This document shows, one piece after another, positions 1 to 14,815 of a stretch of 64,000 nt of DNA. Below the pieces are notes generated by a model that had not been told where the DNA came from, searched no databases, and saw nothing but the letters and a program-made list of their open reading frames with translations. This DNA comes from Galdieria partita (Eukaryota > Rhodophyta > Bangiophyceae > Galdieriales > Galdieriaceae). The stretch covers positions 160,218-224,217 of the forward strand of contig BQMJ01000034.1 of the NCBI GenBank assembly GCA_025991245.1. The letters run 5' to 3'. Within the stretch, counting starts at the first letter, position 1. Each line of letters opens with the position of its first letter. A program made the translations under genes and the position numbers.

Positions 1-1106
1 GCGCCAATTTCTAAAATGGAGTCCGCGTGATATGTCTTTGTAGCAAAGCTTCCATAACAAAATGCTTGCGCGCCAATAGATCTTTTGATAATACTCGCAA
101 CTACTCTGAAAACAGCTTCCCTTCTCAATTCACTGAAACTTGTTGGCACACAAACATCCAGAAAACGATTGACACGAACACAAATAGCATCCTCAGTACG
201 CTCTGCTCTAGGACTTGAACTAAATAAGCCCAGTCGACTAAGATATTCTGAGCGTATATTATCCGCACCCATGTGAAGATTGGGAACAATAGATTGCGCC
301 GATTTGCTTTTAGGTAATGAAGATTGTTGAACTGAAAGAGGTTGTTGGAACTGGAAGGAGTTGTCTGGTGTGGACTGTATAGATGCACTTGAAGTATACC
401 AGGAAGAAAAGCCATCATCAGAAGCTAGTTCACTCATAGATTTTGTAGTATTCTGAAACCTCGAGTTTGAATGAAAAGACGAATGGTTTTCCTTGAGTAT
501 ATTGTCAGATGAAGGAAGACAGAGATCCGGTTGAAGAAGAGGAGCAAAACCAGCAGGTAATACCAACCATGGCTGGTTCAAGCTTTGGTAAATCTTTCGT
601 TCAAAGTTGGAAACAATTTGACTCCATCCAAATAGTTCGACAAAGGTAGCAAATATGGAACCAATCTCAAAAGCCTTTAAATAAGGATCTGAAGAATTGG
701 AATATTCATTGACCTTCTTCTCACTTTCTTCTGCAACTTGATGCAAGTCCATATCAAAAGACTTTGATGGATCCTGAAACATACAACCTCCATGGACACT
801 ATGCCACTTTCTTGTTGCTCTCGAACTTGCATTGTTCTTTGAAAGGTTGAAAAGCTGTTGTTGAAAAAGATTCTTTCTCTCCAATGATATAGCCGATATT
901 CTATCCTCTTCCTTTTTTTCATTTGCTTTCTCTTCTTCTTGACAAACTTCATAAGATGGAAATGGATGGAACAACGTGCCCCCGTGAGTGGACGTTGTTG
1001 GAGAGCCAACATTGTCTTCTAAAAGTGCATCAATTCTTTGTTCCAAAAGCTTCGCATCGTGTTCATCCTCCCAATAGTCTCCATTTTGTCCTTCCAAAGT
1101 CTCCAT
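1..1106 (-). CDS. Nucleotidyltransferase-like protein (3'-truncated by window edge)
   Basis: A reading frame open from an ATG at 1106 down to base 1, so the C-terminus lies outside the window. The first ~300 residues are low-complexity (Ser/Gln-rich, with an acidic/coiled stretch). The last visible residues contain a conserved block: an Arg-rich helix (ELRREAVFRVVASII) followed by YGSFATKTYHADS. This matches the helix plus G-S loop that opens the nucleotidyltransferase fold of non-canonical poly(A)/poly(U) polymerases and plant PAP/OAS1-like proteins. In that family the loop is followed by an Asp-x-Asp pair that binds metal. Here the aligned residues read ILE, so the first Asp appears to be lost. 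The ATG is only 22 nt downstream of the stop of the CAF1-family gene on the same strand. Family assignment is moderate because only the start of the domain is visible. Confidence 0.6.
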   Translation of the reverse strand, partial: METLEGQNGDYWEDEHDAKLLEQRIDALLEDNVGSPTTSTHGGTLFHPFPSYEVCQEEEKANEKKEEDRISAISLERKNLFQQQLFNLSKNNASSRATRKWHSVHGGCMFQDPSKSFDMDLHQVAEESEKKVNEYSNSSDPYLKAFEIGSIFATFVELFGWSQIVSNFERKIYQSLNQPWLVLPAGFAPLLQPDLCLPSSDNILKENHSSFHSNSRFQNTTKSMSELASDDGFSSWYTSSASIQSTPDNSFQFQQPLSVQQSSLPKSKSAQSIVPNLHMGADNIRSEYLSRLGLFSSSPRAERTEDAICVRVNRFLDVCVPTSFSELRREAVFRVVASIIKRSIGAQAFCYGSFATKTYHADSILEIG

Positions 1107-1128
1107 CGATCTATGGCTGTTCGAAATA

Positions 1129-2422
1129 TCATTCGACTGCCATTTCTTCTTTTCCTAAGTTTACTCTTGTCAATTGAACATAACGAATAGATCCAATCCT
1201 ATTTACCTCAACGATATTCAAAGCTACATTTCCGGAATAATCACGTTGCACTGGGAATTTACTACTCTTTGAAAGCTTCTTCCATAGTTCTTGAATGTAC
1301 AAGGGTTCATAAAGGGTTTGATATACTTTGTCCATATTAGAGCCATCCATTTCCAAACACTCTTCTATGAGACAACGAATATCGTACACTCTCGGTAACA
1401 ACAATGACAGTTGAGCAAGAAAAGAATCCAATCTTTTAGGTAAAGGTGCGTGAAAAGCATGATAGAGTGCCATGAGATCCACAAGTCCATCAAAAACTAC
1501 TAAAGGTACTCGACTTTCTGCAATAAATCTCAACAGTAAGGCACCTTCTCCACTTGCAACTGTAGGAGGAAGAATTTCACTCCAACCAGGACGAAACACA
1601 AAATTACTTTTCCTACTATATACGATGAGAAATAACTACTATTTCAACTCATCATCACTTACAGTGGACCAAATAAATTGTTTCCTTTTAAACTATCTCC
1701 AGGAGTATGTACTTGTTCAGTGCATTGAGGAACTGAATACTTGATTCCGCTTTCAAAATACTCCGACAAGTCACCCCTATTACACAACTTGAAGACATCA
1801 GTACAACTGGTCAAGCAACGCAAAGAATTATTACCCAGTCACTGAGGTCGGAAGAAATGGTGAAATTTCCATTTCTTAAGAACAGAAATCGAAAGACTCG
1901 AACGCTATATTGTGCATCACGAAAAAGACTAAAAGGAAAACTTTGCGAAACTTCAGAGGAGTTGTTTGCCATTTCTCTTTCTTCTGGGATATACTCTTTA
2001 GGAGGCTTTCGTCGAAAACTTGAAATGAGAACTTCTAAAATACTTTCATTAGAAACAATTGGTCTCAAGCGTTTATATTCTTCCTTGCTCTTATTCTCTT
2101 CTGTTTCTGTGTCAGTGTTGCGTAAACCACAAACATCAATACCATAAGACTGTTTCCAACCAGAGTCGGTACTATTCACGGAGGTAACTGAAGACGCGTC
2201 CAAATGAGACTCGGAGTCCAAAACAACTTCATTTTCTGCACTACTCGTTGAACGGCTGTTACAAGAATGAACAACTTTGACGGTTATAAAGGTGGAACGT
2301 TGTATACAAGAAAACAAATCGTCCAGGGACTCGGAAACATTTTCTTTGGTAACTCTTTTAACATCAATTCCTCCAGGTAACGTTGTACTGCGACATTCTG
2401 TGCTTAGTCCATTGAGCTCCAT
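1129..2422 (-). CDS. CAF1/DEDD-family protein, TOE1-like
   Basis: Three exons: 2422-1835, 1787-1663 and 1615-1129, joined by 47-48 nt introns with in-frame phases. The order of conserved blocks follows TOE1 (target of EGR1), a nuclear 3'-5' exonuclease of the CAF1 family that trims snRNA tails. The blocks are an EEYKRLRPIV block, a block ending SEYFESGIKYS, a block with VFDGLVDLMALYHAFHAPLP, and YDIRCLIEE. The second and third carboxylates of the DEDD set (Asp in GLVDL and in YDIR) are present. The first motif (Asp-x-Glu, expected right after the strand STFITV) reads VKVVHSC, so it may be a non-catalytic member. A DSES string about 20 residues later is the only nearby substitute. No CCCH finger is seen before the stop. 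Confidence 0.7.
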
Positions 2423-2630
2423 GGAAGCACAATTATGGTATTAGTAAGTACACACACATACTCTCATCTCCCAAGTGATCCAGAAAATGACCAACGGAAA
2501 TGGAAGCGAAGAAATTCTAAAGCGAACAAGTTTTCTATTCATTATAAAATAACAAAGTGCAACAATCAACTAGCGCATATATAAAAGTGTTGTATATAAT
2601 CTGAATGAAATTACTTTTTCATGATACTCT

Positions 2631-4043
2631 TTATTGGTTTCTAAGATATGAAAAGTATTCAATAGTTCTTTGTAAACCTTCTTCCATGGATACAATAGGT
2701 TTATATCCAAGTTCTCGTTTTGCCTGAATTGGATTGTCTCAATTATTTTCGCGTTCAAACTCCCTCAATTACCTTTTCACAACTCACTCTTCTATTCCGA
2801 ACCGATAATAAAACTCTAAAAGGAGTAAAGTCGCTTTCCAACTGTATCCAAGGAGAGATAAGACGACTCAACCACAGAAATAACCAAGCAAAGATATAAA
2901 TCAACCAAAAAGGTAATCTCTTCTTTGGTCTAGAATAGCTAATGATAGTTCATAAGAAAATGATCATTTCCATAGAATAACGATAATGATGTACGTACCC
3001 TAAGCCTTGTAAAATATCACCTAAAAATCCCCAAAATGGACGTGGATCGTCATTGGTAATGAAATACACTTGACCGCCTATTCTTTGAGAACTCTGATGA
3101 AGACCATCTTGAGATAATTTCAATGGTTAGGCATCTTGTTTAGGAATATATAGATATATATATATACCTGCAGCCAACTCTAAAGCATAAGCTACATTGT
3201 CTACAAAGGTCCAATCCATACGATTGGTACCATCACCAATATAATATTTCATTTTACCTTTTCTAGCATTGCAGACCAAAGTTGGAACAAACAACGGATC
3301 CTTTTCTCCAAATATTCCTAATTACACAATATATAACCCTCTTAGAACAACGACTATTCAACATATACCAACCACTTGGACGCAAACAACAAGTATGCAA
3401 CTGAGATGAATTGGCATCCAACACTGCTCGTTCTGCAACGGCCTATCCATAGCCGTGTCATTGTAAGTGTGCGCTGATTGTCACAAGACAACAACTTACT
3501 TTGGTCTCCGTGTAAAAATCCACGTGACACTTCGGTACATCAATACTTTCATCCACTCCATCAAGATCTTGTCCACGGAAAACGACACTCGCACTCGATA
3601 CATATAGAAGAGAGTGAACGTGACAAAACTTGCAAGCTTCTATTACGTTCCAAGTTCCTTCTACGTTGACAGCATGCATAATTTCCTATGGACTTGTTGA
3701 CGAAACTCTTTTTGCTTCCTTCATTAGCATACCTTATTTTTTGCATTTTCAGCGGACGGTGCAGCAGTTGCACAATGAAATACAACACTTGCACCTTTGA
3801 AAGCAGTTACTAGGTCATCTTGTCTCCGAATATCGCTACAACAAGTTAGGTTCACTCAGTCAATTTGCACTTTCTATATGACTACCCTTGGTGAAAGACT
3901 ACAGCTTGAATATTCTCTAGCTCTTCAACTTTTTTTATATCAAATATCACGATTCGTTTCCACTTTTCCTTATTATTAGCCAAACGTTGCACTAGTGCTC
4001 TACCCAGGAAACCACTCCCACCAACCACTACACAAGTGGCCAT
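2631..4043 (-). CDS. ERG26: Sterol-4-alpha-carboxylate 3-dehydrogenase (NSDHL/ERG26-like)
   Basis: Extended short-chain dehydrogenase of the 3-beta-HSD family, which oxidises and decarboxylates C4-carboxylated sterol intermediates in the ER. The N-terminus is MATCVVVGGSGFLGRALVQR, with the GxxGxxG NAD(P)-binding loop, and it fixes the start at 4043. A longer reading frame to 4082 adds a Cys-rich tail with no family match. Later blocks across several short introns are GDIRRQDDLVTAFKGASVVFHCA, NVEGTWNVIEAC, VSSASVVF, and the catalytic YTETK (Tyr-x-x-x-Lys). After these come a PSGIFGEKDP-type region near 3300, MDWTFVDNVAYA near 3210, and a C-terminal GYKPIVSMEEGLQRTIEYF ending at 2631. Order and spacing fit NSDHL/Erg26 closely. 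One intron near 3150 contains a short TA run. Confidence 0.82.
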
Positions 4044-4391
4044 TTGAAAACAAATACATTCATTGAATAAAGAACATGACAAGCAACATATGAACTATTG
4101 AAGAGGAATACAATGGAGACTTTGTAAAAAAGGAGGTTTTTATTGAAAGGAGAACGTCTCTTTAGGAGACGACAAAAATTAGGTTCAAGGGCTGTAGAAT
4201 GCGACCTAAGCCTGGTCTCCTTTAGTAAAAAGCGAAAGGAGAGTACAAATTGACAGAGACCGCCAGCCCAAATTGCAAATGGGATGTGAAGAGAATCAGA
4301 AATTATTTAAAGGACGACTCCAACGAAATTTGATGTTGGGATAAATCCTATTAGAGCGTGAAAAGTTGCTCTTATTGATTGTCCTGTGCAC
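4044..4391. other. Divergent intergenic region with hairpin-rich segment
   Basis: 348 bp between the starts of ERG26 (-) and PRP16 (+), much longer than the 38-56 bp divergent spacers elsewhere in this window. It must contain the promoters of both genes, and its middle (about 4150-4265) is unusually rich in inverted repeats, described separately as a candidate structured RNA. I see no tRNA-like or open protein-coding signal in it. Confidence 0.5.
4150..4265. ncRNA. Candidate structured RNA (three hairpins), identity unknown
   Basis: Three perfect inverted repeats lie within about 115 bp. CGTCTC 4155-4160 pairs with GAGACG 4166-4171 (5-nt loop). TTAGGT 4179-4184 pairs with ACCTAA 4204-4209. 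TCTCCTTT 4216-4223 pairs with AAAGGAGA 4235-4242. A competing pair, GGTCTC 4214-4219 with GAGACC 4256-4261, could form an alternative fold. I could not match it to a spliceosomal RNA, SRP RNA, RNase P/MRP or tRNA. It could be a small RNA gene, part of a 5' leader of either flanking gene, or chance in an AT-rich spacer. Strand is undetermined. Confidence 0.25.
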
Positions 4392-8603
<4,212 letters not shown>

Positions 8604-8862
8604 TCGCATTTTTTTCTCGCAATGAATGATGACAACCATATGGCGCTCAAACGGTCTATCATTAGGTGATACTAGTCATACTTGGATATCCAGTGTTTTA
8701 TGATATTTCAATGTACAGTATCACTGTGTAGGTCACCAAGTAAAGTATGAACGATAAACATTTGGACATTTGCATCTTATCCCACATTTTGTATTGGTCG
8801 ACTTGGAGATTTGCCAACACACATCATAAGAGGCAAATTGATCGTTGTATAAATATTATCCA

Positions 8863-9433
8863 ATGTCTTGGCAAGTATACGTAGATCAACAGTTACTTGG
8901 TTCAGTAAGTATGCAATGGGGTAGGGTCAGCTTATTACTCAATACGTTGTTTTAGGGGAGGGTGAAGGAAGCAGCTATATGTAGTTTGGATGGAAATATA
9001 TGGGCGCGTTCTGCTGGTTTCCAAGTAAGCGTTGATTATAGTGTATACCAGTTGTTTACTTTCATAGGCTTCAACAGAAGAGTTGAAAAAGTTGATAGCC
9101 ACTTTTCAACAAACCCAAGAAGCCGCGCAAAACGGGATATTTTTGGGAAATAAGAAATATTTGTAAGTGCGTGGAGAGTTTTTATTCTGATAGATTGAAA
9201 AGAATTCAGCTTTTTACGTTCCACTGAAGATACTGTTTACGGAAAATGGGTAAGTTTAGGGTGGTTGTGTGTATCATATGTAGCTTTCACCTTGTTAGGG
9301 TGAAGATGGCTTTGTTGCCATGCAAACCAATATGTGTCTCATCGTCGCCATATTTACCAAACCTGTGTCTGCTGCAGAGTGTGCCACAGCAGTTGGCAGA
9401 ATAGTCGATTATTTGAAGAGTGCAGGTTACTAA
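8863..9433 (+). CDS. Profilin
   Basis: Actin-monomer-binding protein. It opens MSWQVYVDQQLL, the canonical profilin start in which Trp3 and Tyr6 contribute to polyproline binding, and is built from about five tiny exons. Recognisable pieces are KEAAICSLDGNIWARSAGFQ, then an exon encoding ELKKLIATFQ, then LFTENG, and the final exon MQTNMCLIVAIFTKPVSAAE ending with IVDYLKSAGY. Length (roughly 130 residues after splicing) and order match the family. The stop codon TAA at 9431-9433 overlaps the stop codon of the convergent trehalose gene (9430-9432). Confidence 0.9.
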
Positions 9434-9847
9434 AGTTTTGTTTGGCTAGTTTCTGCTAACTGTTCCAAAATGGATAAAACGTGGTGCGCATCGGGTACGA
9501 AGTAATGTGCTTTTGTGTATTTTCTTCCAACACTGCAAGTAAATACCTAAACATTGGGTCTATGGATAACTATCATCAGCAATGACACAATCCACTTACT
9601 TTTGCTTGCGTTGATTCTACTTGTTGAAACATTTGCTCATCTGTTCGATCATCTCCTATACAAAGAATGAAATCGGGTAACTGTGATGGTTGTAGTCTAA
9701 AACATCATAGTGAGTGCGTCTGAACATCTTTAACTTACTTTGCTAAAATGAACTGTACAAAGGAGCCCTTGTCCACACCTTTAGGACGAACATAGAGAAT
9801 CTTTTGTCCCATCAATATCTAATATTCAAGTCATTCTCTCTTTCTTT

Positions 9848-9914
<67 letters not shown>

Positions 9915-12837
9915 AATATAGATAATCAACCATTACCTCTAAAGGAGTTTCCATCAAAGCTTGTTCCAAATGTTGTCTCGCTTCCATTGCTTGTGAAAAT
10001 GCAAAGTCTGGATCAGCATCTCGAAAATGCCATGTTAAGCACGTTTCCTTTTCCGACATAAACGACCTAAACGTACACAATTCAATCCATCTCTATTCAC
10101 AACAAAGTGAATAAGATACCCCGGTGTGCACTCTTCAAATCTTTTCAAAATATCTTTTGCAATAGTCAATGATTGCGTAATTCTTTCCAGTGAAATATTC
10201 TTCTCATTGGATATCCACGAATACCACAAAGGAACCCAATCCTTGTCTCCTCCTTCTGTCTGTTGATTGTGAAGTATTTCTTCATTCTTAGGCCAACAAT
10301 AATACATTCCATATTCAGCGGCTAATCCAATTCCTGTCATAGCCAACCAACTACTCAACTAGAACAAAAATGGTGGTTATCATAGAGATAAAACTTTCAA
10401 GACCCCAATACCGTATTCTTATCTCTTCCACTTATAACAAATACTCTATTTTGCACATCTGATGAGAGTTTCTTTAAAATATACAATAAATGAGAACTAG
10501 GCCTAGCCAATTCAGGTACTGTTCGATAACTAATTTCACACACAATACATCAATATCCATCGTTGTCTATGATTGGAATATAAGTTATCTTCTTACCTTG
10601 TCAAAGTTCCATCATAATCGAACAAAAACAATCTCCGGTGACTTGTTTGATAAGCTTCCAATAAAGTTTCCACATGTAAAGGTTGTAATTGCAATTCCAT
10701 TTGTCTTCGTTCAGAGATTGTTTCCAACCAATCGGAAACAAAATGGTCACCCCAAGAAATACAAGTATGAGATATCACATAACTAACCATTCGTATTCCA
10801 TTTTCTATTTTCAGATTGACTTACCGATAAAGCTTTTGGTGTTTCATCTTTCGTTCTTGTTCCGACATGGAAAGTGATTTGTGAATACAGTCGGCAACTT
10901 CTTCCGTATTCCAAGGATTGCATAATATGGCACCTGGTAAGGAATGTGCTGCGCCTGTCAATTCTGAAAGTATCAATACTCCATAATGGTTATGCTAATA
11001 AAACTCTCTATTCATCACTTCTTATTATGTTCCATTCCATTCACTTACTTGACAATAAATATATTCATAAGAAACCAAATTCATACCGTCTCTTAAAGAA
11101 GTAATCATGGCAACATCGCCTATGGAATATAAAGCACACAAGTCTTCAAAAGAGATCATTTGATTGAGAAAGTGAATAGGAACATAGTCCATGGAAGAAA
11201 ACTTTCCATTCAATCTACCAACCAACTGATACATTTCAGCACGAAATCGATAATAATCCCCTGAAGCAGATATCGAAGGAATAGCAACTTGAATAAAGAC
11301 ACAATGACCAATCCATTCTGGAAAAGTATCCAGAAAACATTCGATAGCCAACAATTTGTGAGGAATTCCTTTAATATAGTCTAATCGATCCACTCCAATG
11401 ATAATCTTTTTATCTTTGAATTGGCTTGTCAATTGTTGTATTCGGTCTTTTACAGTTCGAGTTTCCAGTGCTTTGGAAAATAGAGTTGTGTCTATGCCCA
11501 ATGGAAATATTCCAATGCTTACTTGAGTCGTTCGATTATCCACCTCATCCAAAGTCAAAGAATGCTTTCACAAGGCAACTAGTTACTTACTGCATTGGGA
11601 CGAACATCAAGTCCCAATAATCGACTACAAACACTAAGGAAATGTCGAGCATAATCATAAGAATGGAATCCTATCAAATCAGAACCTAAAACAATATATA
11701 TATATTCACAATGATGACTTCAGAATATATGTTACCTAAAACTCCTTCTACAAGTTCTCTTCGATTGGGAAGCATTCGATAAACTTCAGAAGAAGGAAAT
11801 GGAGTATGTAAAAAGAATCCAATCGAAGCACTTGGACATCTTTCACGAATCATTTTAGGAACCAGCAAAAGATGAAAATCGTGTATCCAAATAAAGTCTT
11901 GACTTTGATAATGTTCCATAATAACTTTGACAAAATCCATATTCGCCCTTTTCTTCTTTCATTGGATGATACAAAGAATATTCTATCAACTTGCCTTTTA
12001 TAAGCTTCCCATGCTTCCACTCGAAAGGATCTTTCGCCTTCCACATGTAATAACAAATAATGAAAGAGTGGCCATAATACCGAATTACAAAAGGATTGAT
12101 ACATTTCATAATCATGAAACTGTGAAAAGACAGGAATAAACCTGAACAGTAATAATCCATTTCGATTCATCATCCATAGAGATTCACTTACCCATATTCG
12201 GTTTCCAACTTGTGTTTTAGTATATCTTGTCTTTCCACATCCCAACAAGTACCCAAAGCTCCAAACCAAAAGACTGGAAACTTCTTCTTCAAATAAAATA
12301 TTGCTGGAACTAAACCTCCTGAACTAACTGTAATCTATAAAAATAGTTTCAAACTTTCTCAACCCAATACAAGTTGACATACTGTTGGTTTATTTCTGTT
12401 TGACCAATCAACCGTCACAGGAAGTCGACTAGTAACTACCAATAATCGACTAGTAGGAATAACGTCTTTTCTCAGTCTCGATTGAGAAACTCGTTCAACT
12501 CCTTTGGTTGTTAACACATTGGCCTAAAAAGTTCCTCCAACTATCCATCCTCCCTATTCTTCACCAAACAGAATCTACTTACTTTAAGTTCACGTATCTC
12601 TGCCAACTGCAATTGAATATTTTGTATCTTGTTGAGTAACACTTCTTCCGATTCTTCCCCAATCCCATGTTTTGTTTCTTCTTCTTCTCTCGTTTCCAAT
12701 ATCTAGGAATATTGTCCATTGTCTTTTTCTACAACACAAATAGAATATACCTGTAATGTAGGCAACTCCATAGAAGTACTTCTAGACATTCCACTATCTA
12801 AAAGTTCAGCTTCTGAAAAGGAGATAGAACTCGACAT
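9430..12837 (-). CDS. TPS: Bifunctional-type trehalose-6-phosphate synthase/phosphatase
   Basis: Plant-style fusion of a GT20 glucosyltransferase (UDP-glucose + glucose-6-phosphate to trehalose-6-P) and a HAD-type phosphatase that releases trehalose, an osmolyte. About a dozen exons. GT20 part: VVTSRLPVTVDW, SSGGLVPA, WIHDFHLLLVPKMIRER, FLHTPFPSSEVYR, VDRLDYIKGIPHKL, SLRDGMNLVSYEYI. Phosphatase part: LFLFDYDGTLTR near 10,600 (HAD nucleophile Asp in DYDGT), VFVISGRD, and CIGDDRTDEQMF near 9,670 (Mg-binding acidic motif). Key catalytic motifs of both halves look intact, unlike several plant class II proteins, though I cannot prove activity. The last residues (ETSQTKL) end in a TAG that overlaps profilin's stop. 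One intron (about 9820-9937) contains a CA/TA microsatellite. The start ATG lies 38 bp from the divergent succinyl-CoA ligase gene. Confidence 0.92.
9848..9906. repeat. (CA)n(TA)n microsatellite inside an intron
   Basis: About 11 CA dinucleotides followed directly by about 18 TA dinucleotides, lying within an intron of the trehalose gene on the opposite strand. Reading frames that run through it on either strand are artefacts of the dinucleotide run. Confidence 0.95.
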
Positions 12838-12875
12838 TTTGGAGTGGATCATTGACCAATTTTGGTGGTTTTACA
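12838..12875. promoter_or_regulatory. 38-bp divergent start-to-start spacer
   Basis: Only 38 bp separate the ATG of the trehalose gene (-) from that of the succinyl-CoA ligase beta gene (+). Any core promoters must overlap this spacer and the two coding starts, or be shared. It contains a CCAAT-type pentamer (GACCAATTTTGG). No other element is evident. Confidence 0.4.
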
Positions 12876-14226
12876 ATGAAAAGACTTGTTCCCACTGTAT
12901 ATTATCAATGGAACCGTTTACTTGTACAACCTGCAGCTGCACAAGGAAATAAACAAAGTGTAAGAAGACTCAATCTTCATGAATATCAATCACAGCAACT
13001 TTTATCCAAATACGGAATCCAAGTACCTAAAAGCAAAGTAGCTAAAACTGCAGAAGAAGCCCAAAAGGCAGCTCAAGAGATTGGAAACGGCCTTCCAGTT
13101 GTGGTCAAGGCTCAAGTATTAGCAGGCGGTAGAGGATTGGGTCATTTCTCCAATCAGTTTCAAGGTGGAGTTCATGTTGTGGAAACTCCTGAAAAGGCTG
13201 CACAAGTTGCTTCTCAAATGTTGGGACAAACTTTGATAACCAAACAAACAGGACCTCAAGGAAAGCCTTGTCACTCAGTATTGATTGCTGAAAAGATTGC
13301 CTCTAAAAGGGAATTATATTTGGCACTTACTTATGATAGAACGGTTCAAGGTCCAGTTGCTATTGTAAGTAGTCGTGGTGGAACTTCCATCGAGGATATA
13401 GCAAAGGAAGATCCCAACGCTATCAAAACTATTACTTTGGATATTCGAACGGGTATGACGGAAGACAAGACCCAACAAGTGGTCCAAGGATTGAATATCA
13501 CTTCCAGTCTACAACAACAAGCTATGGATCAAGTCAACAAGCTCTATCAATTCTTTTATGATAAAGATGTTACTATGTTGGAAATCAATCCTTTGGTAGA
13601 AACCAATGATGGCCGTTTGGTTTGTGTGGATACTAAAATCAATTTTGATAAGAATGCTGATTTTCGACAAGCAGATATATTTGCCTTGAGAGATATCACA
13701 CAGGAAGATCCTCGAGAAGTGAGAGCTGATCAAGTTGGTTTGAATTATATTGGTTTAGATGGGAATATTGGATGTTTAGTAAATGGAGCAGGATTAGCCA
13801 TGGCAACCATGGACGTGATCAAGTTGCATGGAGGTAATCCTGCAAACTTTTTGGATGTGGGTGGAAGTGCGACTGAAGAGCAAGTAACCGAAGCATTTAA
13901 GATACTGACGGGAGATAAACATGTCAAGGCCATTCTAGTCAATATATTTGGAGGTATTATGCGTTGTGATGTGATTGCTCAAGGAATTGTTCAAGCAGCT
14001 CGTAATATTTCCTTGAATATTCCGCTAGTCGTTCGATTACAAGGCAATCAAGTGGAACAAGCTAAAGCTATATTGAAGCAGTCTCAACTTGCAGTTATTG
14101 CTGCGGATGATTTGGAAGAAGCTGCAGAAAAGGTAATAGTAGTCGATGATTCTATTGATAGAAACTGAATATTGGATAATAATCATATAGGCTGTACAAT
14201 CTGCAAAACAATCTATGCAAGGATAA
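12876..14226 (+). CDS. Succinyl-CoA ligase beta subunit, mitochondrial
   Basis: Beta subunit of succinyl-CoA synthetase (TCA cycle, substrate-level phosphorylation). Start MKRLVPTVYYQWNRLL is rich in Arg/Tyr/Leu and lacks acidic residues, as expected of a mitochondrial presequence, followed by NLHEYQSQQLLSKYGI (ATP-grasp N-terminus). Later motifs are VVVKAQVLAGGRG, LEINPLVETNDGRLVCVDTK (Mg/ATP site), VNGAGLAMATMD, FLDVGGSA, and VNIFGGIMRCDVIAQG (CoA-ligase domain). The frame reads on to a stop at 14168. However, a GTAATA...ATATAG intron at 14133-14190 (58 nt) restores the usual ending, AAEKAVQSAKQSMQG, so I end the gene at 14226 (430 residues, exons 12876-14132 and 14191-14226). Confidence 0.95.
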
Positions 14227-14246
14227 GCTGTACATCTATAAATATA

Positions 14247-14804
14247 TTATAGAAATGGAATTCCACTCCAAACTTTGTTTTGATATTCCTTATAAGAACA
14301 ACCATAAAAGCCTATGAGAGTACTTTCTTCCAAAGTTATTCTGTTTTGAAAAAACTTCCAACTAAGAAAGGTAAAAAGTAGACAAGAAATAGGATTGCAC
14401 AACATAACTTGTGTTCCTATACACCATACAAACCAACCACAGTAAGCAGGATGTCTTATCCACCGATAGATTCCTTTGGTGACTAGTCTATGATGAGTTT
14501 CCTTTTGGGTACGTATGCGATGACTAAAACAAGAACCTAAAGTGAACATACCCCATTTTCTAATTACTTCACCTAAAATAACGAGTACTGTTCCAACTAG
14601 TCTACAATATTTCTCCATTTTTGTTTGTTTTCCAAGAAAATATATTCTCAACACATATTCCATAGTAGCAAATAACATAGCGCCTACATAAGGAAGACTT
14701 AACAAAGTGGAACTCCAAGAAAGCTCCTTTCGACAATAGACATAAATAAATAGCCATTCTGATAAGTGAAAAGTCAATAAAGTAATCAAAAAGGCAAAAT
14801 ACAT
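14247..14804 (-). CDS. STE14: Protein-S-isoprenylcysteine O-methyltransferase (ICMT/STE14)
   Basis: Integral ER-membrane enzyme that methylates the C-terminal prenylcysteine of CaaX proteins. A 185-residue single exon, highly hydrophobic. Diagnostic C-terminal blocks are GSCFSHRIRTQKETHHRLVT, then GIYRWIRHPAYCGWFVWCIG (RHPxYxGW, S-adenosylmethionine site), and RITLEESTLIGFYGCSYKEY (RxxxEE...Y). It is short for the family. The usual first one or two N-terminal membrane helices are missing, and the frame starts at the FHLSEWLF block (FHxSEY in animals). Either a minimal ICMT or an upstream exon is unrecognised. Its ATG is 11 nt beyond the stop of the upstream gene on the same strand. Convergent with the succinyl-CoA ligase gene, 20 bp apart. 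Confidence 0.88.
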   Translation of the reverse strand: MYFAFLITLLTFHLSEWLFIYVYCRKELSWSSTLLSLPYVGAMLFATMEYVLRIYFLGKQTKMEKYCRLVGTVLVILGEVIRKWGMFTLGSCFSHRIRTQKETHHRLVTKGIYRWIRHPAYCGWFVWCIGTQVMLCNPISCLLFTFLSWKFFQNRITLEESTLIGFYGCSYKEYQNKVWSGIPFL

Positions 14805-14815
14805 CTCAACAGTTA

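Noticed and set aside
3882-4082. Upstream start for ERG26 at 4082
   Set aside because: The added 13 residues (Cys-rich) have no family counterpart, and the ATG at 4043 places the GGSGFLG loop at the usual distance from the N-terminus.
9804-10080. Open frames of ~85 codons on both strands through the CA/TA run
   Set aside because: They exist only because the dinucleotide repeat has no stops. On the minus strand the region is an intron of the trehalose gene flanked by real exons.
14133-14168. Frame read-through to the stop at 14168 as the C-terminus of succinyl-CoA ligase beta
   Set aside because: A normal-size intron with GT/AG ends restores the conserved AAEKAVQ ending, so the read-through tail is intronic.
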